From assembly GCF_900090325.1 (NCBI RefSeq), contig NZ_FMHW01000002.1, positions 930,001 to 994,000 on the forward strand: a stretch of DNA of 64,000 nt, read 5' to 3'. The stretch comes from Micromonospora pallida. GTDB lineage: Bacteria > Actinomycetota > Actinomycetes > Mycobacteriales > Micromonosporaceae. The translations under genes were made by a program, and so were the position numbers. Below the pieces are notes generated by a model. The model was not told the origin of the DNA. It worked only from the letters and a program-made list of their open reading frames with translations, and made no database searches. Positions 59,736 to 64,000 of the stretch are shown here, in pieces. How positions within the stretch are numbered: position 1 is the first letter of the stretch; each line of letters starts with the position of its first letter.

Positions 59736-61791
59736 CGATGGTGCCGAAGAAGCCGGGGACCCGTTCGTCGTCGATGCTTGGCAGGGTGAGCAGGAACCGT
59801 CGGTCGAGGAATCGGTTGGCGCGTTCGCAGGAGGTTTCCGAGGCGAAGCAGCAGCAGTGGCAGGCCGCACCATGTAGGAAGTCCTCGCCGTGCCGTGGTG
59901 TGCGTTGGCCGCAGACGGGGTCGGACGAGCAGCGGCCTGCTCTGCGGAGCGCGTCGAGGAGGAGCCCGTGGAGTCGTTCCGGTTGGCTGAGGGCGACGAG
60001 ACCGCCGAGGGTGCCCTCGCTGTCGGAGGCGGTGGTGCAGATGAGAAGTCCGGCGGCAGCGGGGCGGTCGGGGGTGGCGGGCCAGGCGTAGAGGCGTTCG
60101 CTGAGGCTGGCGGCGCCGTAGCCGCAGGACATCGCCATCTGGCGGATGAGGATGTGCGCGAGGGTGTGGATCAGCCAGTAGCGGGGTGCGGGAAACCGGG
60201 TGTCGGGGTTGATCTGCGCGGCGGTGGCAGAGAAGCGTCGAGAGAAGTTGTGCCTATGGGCTCCGCGGTGCGCCCGCCACAGCGCGGTGGGCAGGATCTG
60301 CGCTTCCCAGGCAGAGACGGCGTTTTCGTCGAGTTGCAGGAAGACGCCCTCGCCGCGGTCCTCGGTGGCTGGGACCCAGGTGGGGCGGCCGTCCCGGGTG
60401 AGCTTGACGAGCCGGCTCGCGAGGTCGTTGACCCGGTCCATCTCGTCGATGCGGGTAAAGCCGATCACCGCGTTGACCTTCTTCATCCGGTTCACGGCGA
60501 TGACCCGGTGCACCTGCTTCGGCAGCTCGGCGGCGGTGGGCATCTCGGTGACCATCAGCCCGCTGGCGTCCTGCTGCTGCGCGAACAAGCTCGGGTTTTG
60601 CAAGTAGTTCCACTCCGGCACAAGCAGCTCGACCGGGTCCCAGTCGCGCAGCCTCTCCCGGCGTTCCTCCTCCGACGGTGGTGGGGCGAGTGCCTCGGCC
60701 ACCGCTGCGGTCAGCTGCTCGTCGGTGACTCCGGCGATGTCGCACTTGTGCGCGGCGAGCAGCGAACGAAGCATCTTCGGCAGGGCCGCGTAGTCGGCCA
60801 GTTCCTCCGGAGTCAGGTACGTGCGTAGGTTCGTGGCGAGCGCGGTCTGCTTCTGCTCCTCGCTGCGGGGCATGACGATGATCGACTGGGTCGAGGCGAA
60901 CCAGAGGTTGGACGCGCCCATCATCATCAGCGAGGTGTCCAGCCCGCACTTAGGGTCGAAGGCGTTCAGGTGCGGGTGCCGGCCCCGGCAGGTCGGCAGC
61001 TTCCGCTTGCCGGCCTCGCCCTGAGCCTCGCCCATGCCGCGCCGCTGTTGGCAACGTTCGCAGGTGATGACCGCGCCGGCTCCCTGACCGATGTTGCTGT
61101 CGCGCAGTTTCAGGTCCGGGTGCGGGGCGGCGGGGCAGGTTCTGCCGCGGTGCACCCACAGCGCGTACGGGAACTCGTCGAGGTGGCCGTTGGCGCAGGC
61201 GAGCAGGTAACGGGCGGGCACCGCCGGGCTGCGCCTAGCTTGTCCCTTCGCGGGATCCTTGGCCTTTCCCTTCGCCGCCCCCGCGAACGTACGGCCGGGA
61301 CAACTTGCGTGTTCGAAGGTCGCCAGGTCGGGCCGGAACGGGTGGGTGTTGGTGTAGCTGAACCGCGACAGCGGCCCGAGGTAGTCGCAGCCGGTGCAGC
61401 GCAGCCACTGCGGGAACACCCGGGCCGGGATGCCGAGGTCGGAGCCCTCCTGTGACATCGCGCGGGCCTTCGGCTGCCACGGGAACGGCCGCAGTTGCTG
61501 CACGCGGGACCCGAGGTGAAGCTGGACCACCTTGAGCAGCCGTGGTTCCTCGATCGTCGGCACGGTGGGCCGTCGTCGCCAGATCGGCTCCCAGTCGTCG
61601 AGGCCAGCCGGCATGATCGAGAACTGCGGCAGGTCCATGATCGAGCCGACACCGTAGGTGTAGAGCAACGACGACGGGCGGGCGGAGCCGACCTTGGCCC
61701 GGTTCTTGACGTTCGACTGCTCGCTATCGGCGAGTGGGTCCAACGGCTGCGCCGACTCGAAAATCATCTGAGTCGCGTCGTCGTCCGTCAC
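59725..61791 (-). CDS. drmB: DISARM DUF1998 protein DrmB
   Basis: The 688-residue protein shows the DUF1998/DrmB features: an N-terminal TYGVGSIMDLPQFSIMPAGL, zinc-type cysteines in WLRCTGCDYLG and CERCQQRRG, and a C-terminal GYGAASLSERLYAW, TASDSEGTLGGLVALS with a Cys-rich GAACHCCCFASETSCERANR. DrmB works with DrmA as a DNA-binding complex. Its GTG start at 61791 overlaps the drmA stop (GTGA) and has AAGGAG seven bases upstream. Confidence 0.9.
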   Translation of the reverse strand: MTDDDATQMIFESAQPLDPLADSEQSNVKNRAKVGSARPSSLLYTYGVGSIMDLPQFSIMPAGLDDWEPIWRRRPTVPTIEEPRLLKVVQLHLGSRVQQLRPFPWQPKARAMSQEGSDLGIPARVFPQWLRCTGCDYLGPLSRFSYTNTHPFRPDLATFEHASCPGRTFAGAAKGKAKDPAKGQARRSPAVPARYLLACANGHLDEFPYALWVHRGRTCPAAPHPDLKLRDSNIGQGAGAVITCERCQQRRGMGEAQGEAGKRKLPTCRGRHPHLNAFDPKCGLDTSLMMMGASNLWFASTQSIIVMPRSEEQKQTALATNLRTYLTPEELADYAALPKMLRSLLAAHKCDIAGVTDEQLTAAVAEALAPPPSEEERRERLRDWDPVELLVPEWNYLQNPSLFAQQQDASGLMVTEMPTAAELPKQVHRVIAVNRMKKVNAVIGFTRIDEMDRVNDLASRLVKLTRDGRPTWVPATEDRGEGVFLQLDENAVSAWEAQILPTALWRAHRGAHRHNFSRRFSATAAQINPDTRFPAPRYWLIHTLAHILIRQMAMSCGYGAASLSERLYAWPATPDRPAAAGLLICTTASDSEGTLGGLVALSQPERLHGLLLDALRRAGRCSSDPVCGQRTPRHGEDFLHGAACHCCCFASETSCERANRFLDRRFLLTLPSIDDERVPGFFGTIDVY

Positions 61792-64000
61792 TCGTCTTCT
61801 CCTTCGGGCAACTCCCACGCCGGCGCGTCGTCGGGTTCGACGACGAACAGCCGCTCGGGTATGGGGCTGACCAGCAGGTTGATCTCCGGCTGGACCTCCC
61901 GCATCGAGTGCGCGACGACGAACGGCGCACGGTCCGGCAGGCCCTGGTGGGCCTTCGCATTCTCCGGGCTGATCAGCAACGGCAGATAGCTGTCGTTGTC
62001 GCCGGTGCGCTCGTACACCAGGGTCTTGCTGAGCTTTCCGGCGTACTTTCCCCGAGCGTTCCACTGGTCCAGCCGGTTGATCAGCCGCTGGTGCGCCTGT
62101 GCCATCAGGTCGTCCAGCTGAGCAGCCGGCCGGATTCGGGCGTAGAGCCGATCGACCAGGGCGGCGAGAGCGTCCTGTTCGTCACGGACCCGCCACGCGG
62201 CCCGCTCCGGCGACAGCCCGTCGTCGCGGTGCGCCTGCAGCACCCGCGCCGCGCTGACCAGCACCCCGTCGATGCCCCGGTCCAGCGCGGTCGGCGAGAA
62301 CGGGGTGACCGACAGCGCCTCCACCTGTGCGTAAAACGTCTCGTGGTAGTGCCGGAACTGCTCGTAGTGGGCCAGGTCGCGGGGCCGCGCCCAGTTCCCG
62401 AGCGCCACGACCAGCCCGGGTCGGCCGCAATCCTCACCCGGACGGCCCACGTCGCGGCCCACCCGCGAGGACGCCTGGATGTACTCGGCGGTGTTCTTCG
62501 GCTGCCCGACCACCAACATCAGTCCGAGTCGCTGCACGTCGACGCCGACCTGCAGCATCGAGGTGGCCAGCACCACGTCGAACGGGTCGGCCTTGGATCG
62601 CTCCATCCGCCCGCCAGCCTCCTGCTGTTCGAGCCGCTGCCGCATCGCTGCGGTCGTGGCGTAATCCGGGTCGAATTCCAGGGCCAGGTTGTCTAGCGTG
62701 CGTCCGATGTCGACCGAGGCGATGCGGGAGGTCAGTTCGCCAGTGACCAGCCGTCCGTACGAGCCGAGCCGCCGTGGGAAACCCGATCCGGGGCGGGGTT
62801 GCCGGACCCGGTTCTGCACGTCGTCGGCCACATAGCGGGCCATACCGGCCAGTTCCCGGGTCGCGTTGAAGTAGCCCACCAACGTCATGTATGGATCGGC
62901 GGCGGACCCACTGCAGTCGAACAGTAACTGCCCGGCAAGCAGCAGTACCTCGGCGACCCGGATCTCCGCGCTCGACAGCCGCACCCCCTGCGCGCTCACC
63001 CCGATGTAGCGTCGACCTGGAGTGGCCGGCCCGATCGGCAGCTCCTGCGAGAAGTATGTGTCCGCCACGTCCAACACCTGCGGCGGGAAAATCTGAACGC
63101 CGCGCCCGTACAGCCCTCGCACCTGGTCGTCGGCGCGGCGCACGGTGGCCGTCGACGCCACGATCATCGGCCGGACCGGGTTGCCGTCTGCGGTCTGCCA
63201 CGAGGCGAGGGTCTCTACGACCACCTCGAACAGCCCCACGGCGGTTCCCAGCGCCCCGGTGATCAGGTGCAGCTCGTCCTGAATGATCAAATCCGGCGGC
63301 CGTAGACGTCCGACCGGGCGTACGGTCGCGGCAGGAAGGCCCGGTTCGGCTTGATGTCTGGTGGTGACGCTGCAGCCGTCATAGTCGGGGTGCACGTAGC
63401 CGTGCCGGCCGCAGTACCTGCCGACGTAGCCGAACAGCGCCGCCGCCTCACCCTCGCGGGCCAGACGGGCGAACTTGTCGACCGTCGCGATCACGAATGC
63501 CGGCGGCATCCGGTAGATCTCCTCGTCCACCGTCAGCATCGGCAGGCCCTCACCCACCTGACCGCCCTGGGCGAACGGGCACTGCCCCATGTCGTCGCCG
63601 CAGAAGACCAGCACCCGCCGGCTCATCTTGACCGGCTTCACGTTCGCCGCGCCGATCGGGCTGCCGCACCACGGGCACCGCTGCACCTGCAAAACCGTCA
63701 AACGGTGCCCGCCGTACGCGTTGGCCTTGAGTAGCTGCTCGTTCGCCTCCTCCCAACGCTTCGGGCTTACGTCGGTGCCGACCCACAGCCCGATCCGGAA
63801 CGGCTTGCTACCCCAGGTTGCCTCGTCTCGGCGGCGGATCAGTTCCGCGGCGCACACGAGCGTGGTGGCCCGCTGGAACTGCTGCGCGGTGAGCAGGCGC
63901 AACGTGTACCGCATCAACACGGCCACCCCGTCACGCCCGTCCAACGGCCCATCCGACGACGCCACCACCTGCTGCCGCCGCCGGATTGCGAACGTGTACG
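61788..64000 (-). CDS. drmA: DISARM helicase DrmA, 5' partial
   Basis: The frame is open to the right edge, so the N-terminus, including the expected Walker A, lies outside the window. The visible part has RPPDLIIQDELHLITGALGT (DEXH-box variant QDELH typical of DrmA), zinc cysteines CPWCGSPIG and CPFAQGG, STATVRRADDQVRGL (motif III) and a helicase C-terminal domain with LATSMLQVGVDVQRLGLMLV and AEYIQASSRVGRD. DrmA is the DISARM helicase. Methyltransferase (drmM) and drmD/E genes, if present, should lie to the right of the window. Confidence 0.9.
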   Translation of the reverse strand, partial: YTFAIRRRQQVVASSDGPLDGRDGVAVLMRYTLRLLTAQQFQRATTLVCAAELIRRRDEATWGSKPFRIGLWVGTDVSPKRWEEANEQLLKANAYGGHRLTVLQVQRCPWCGSPIGAANVKPVKMSRRVLVFCGDDMGQCPFAQGGQVGEGLPMLTVDEEIYRMPPAFVIATVDKFARLAREGEAAALFGYVGRYCGRHGYVHPDYDGCSVTTRHQAEPGLPAATVRPVGRLRPPDLIIQDELHLITGALGTAVGLFEVVVETLASWQTADGNPVRPMIVASTATVRRADDQVRGLYGRGVQIFPPQVLDVADTYFSQELPIGPATPGRRYIGVSAQGVRLSSAEIRVAEVLLLAGQLLFDCSGSAADPYMTLVGYFNATRELAGMARYVADDVQNRVRQPRPGSGFPRRLGSYGRLVTGELTSRIASVDIGRTLDNLALEFDPDYATTAAMRQRLEQQEAGGRMERSKADPFDVVLATSMLQVGVDVQRLGLMLVVGQPKNTAEYIQASSRVGRDVGRPGEDCGRPGLVVALGNWARPRDLAHYEQFRHYHETFYAQVEALSVTPFSPTALDRGIDGVLVSAARVLQAHRDDGLSPERAAWRVRDEQDALAALVDRLYARIRPAAQLDDLMAQAHQRLINRLDQWNARGKYAGKLSKTLVYERTGDNDSYLPLLISPENAKAHQGLPDRAPFVVAHSMREVQPEINLLVSPIPERLFVVEPDDAPAWELPEGEDE

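Overview
The window is GC-rich throughout, with GTG/TTG starts, an Lsr2-type nucleoid protein, a four-gene conservon (sensor, roadblock, DUF742, GTPase) and actinobacterial helicase-associated repeats. This points to a filamentous actinomycete, most likely Micromonospora-like; the genus cannot be fixed from sequence alone. No rRNA, tRNA or CRISPR array was found.

Layout. (1) 1-3.1 kb: the 3' part of a membrane/TPR-like repeat protein with about 25 near-identical repeats, then an integrase scrap. (2) 3.2-33.8 kb: an integrative/conjugative-element or plasmid-like backbone, almost all on the minus strand. It runs from a transfer operon (pilin-like, VirB6-like, PrgI-like and VirB4-like proteins; a VirD4-like coupling ATPase; a replication-relaxation protein) through many small element-type genes, an Lsr2 homologue, a GGDEF protein, an M23 cell-wall hydrolase, a DUF262 protein and a MoxR/VWA pair. 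No relaxase was recognised. A sigma/HTH-like regulator (32.9-33.8 kb) lies beside a 0.9-kb non-coding region with 18 copies of TGACA/TGTCA; the same pentamer recurs in front of the other transfer genes, suggesting one regulon. (3) 34.7-37.1 kb: a divergent plus-strand methyltransferase operon ending in a C5-cytosine methyltransferase fused to an integrase tail, probably a deletion scar. (4) 37.3-40.6 kb: assorted single genes. (5) 40.8-55.2 kb: two divergent clusters. Minus strand: a SAM methyltransferase, a frameshifted EEP hydrolase, an SF2 helicase with four HA repeats and an orphan conservon-type GTPase. Plus strand: a CYTH protein. Minus strand: EEP hydrolase, thymidylate-kinase-like and radical SAM/SPASM genes. 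Plus strand: a complete conservon, a GAF protein and an acyl-CoA dehydrogenase-like protein. Both divergent intergenic regions carry a back-to-back pair of the same 33-bp element (GTGTCG-N7-GTGTCG-N8-CGACAC), which I consider the best lead for an undescribed system. (6) 56.1-64 kb: a defence island with an Mrr-like endonuclease, a two-domain nuclease with a TIR/deoxyribosyltransferase-like front end, a small PD-(D/E)XK protein, and the DISARM core drmC-drmB-drmA (drmA runs off the right edge).

Several otherwise well-preserved genes carry one lesion each: an in-frame amber codon in the VWA/metallopeptidase gene, and frameshifts in an FAD monooxygenase, an EEP hydrolase and two small element genes. 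These could be real decay or assembly errors and should be checked against reads. All functional statements rest on reading motifs by eye; no database search was run.
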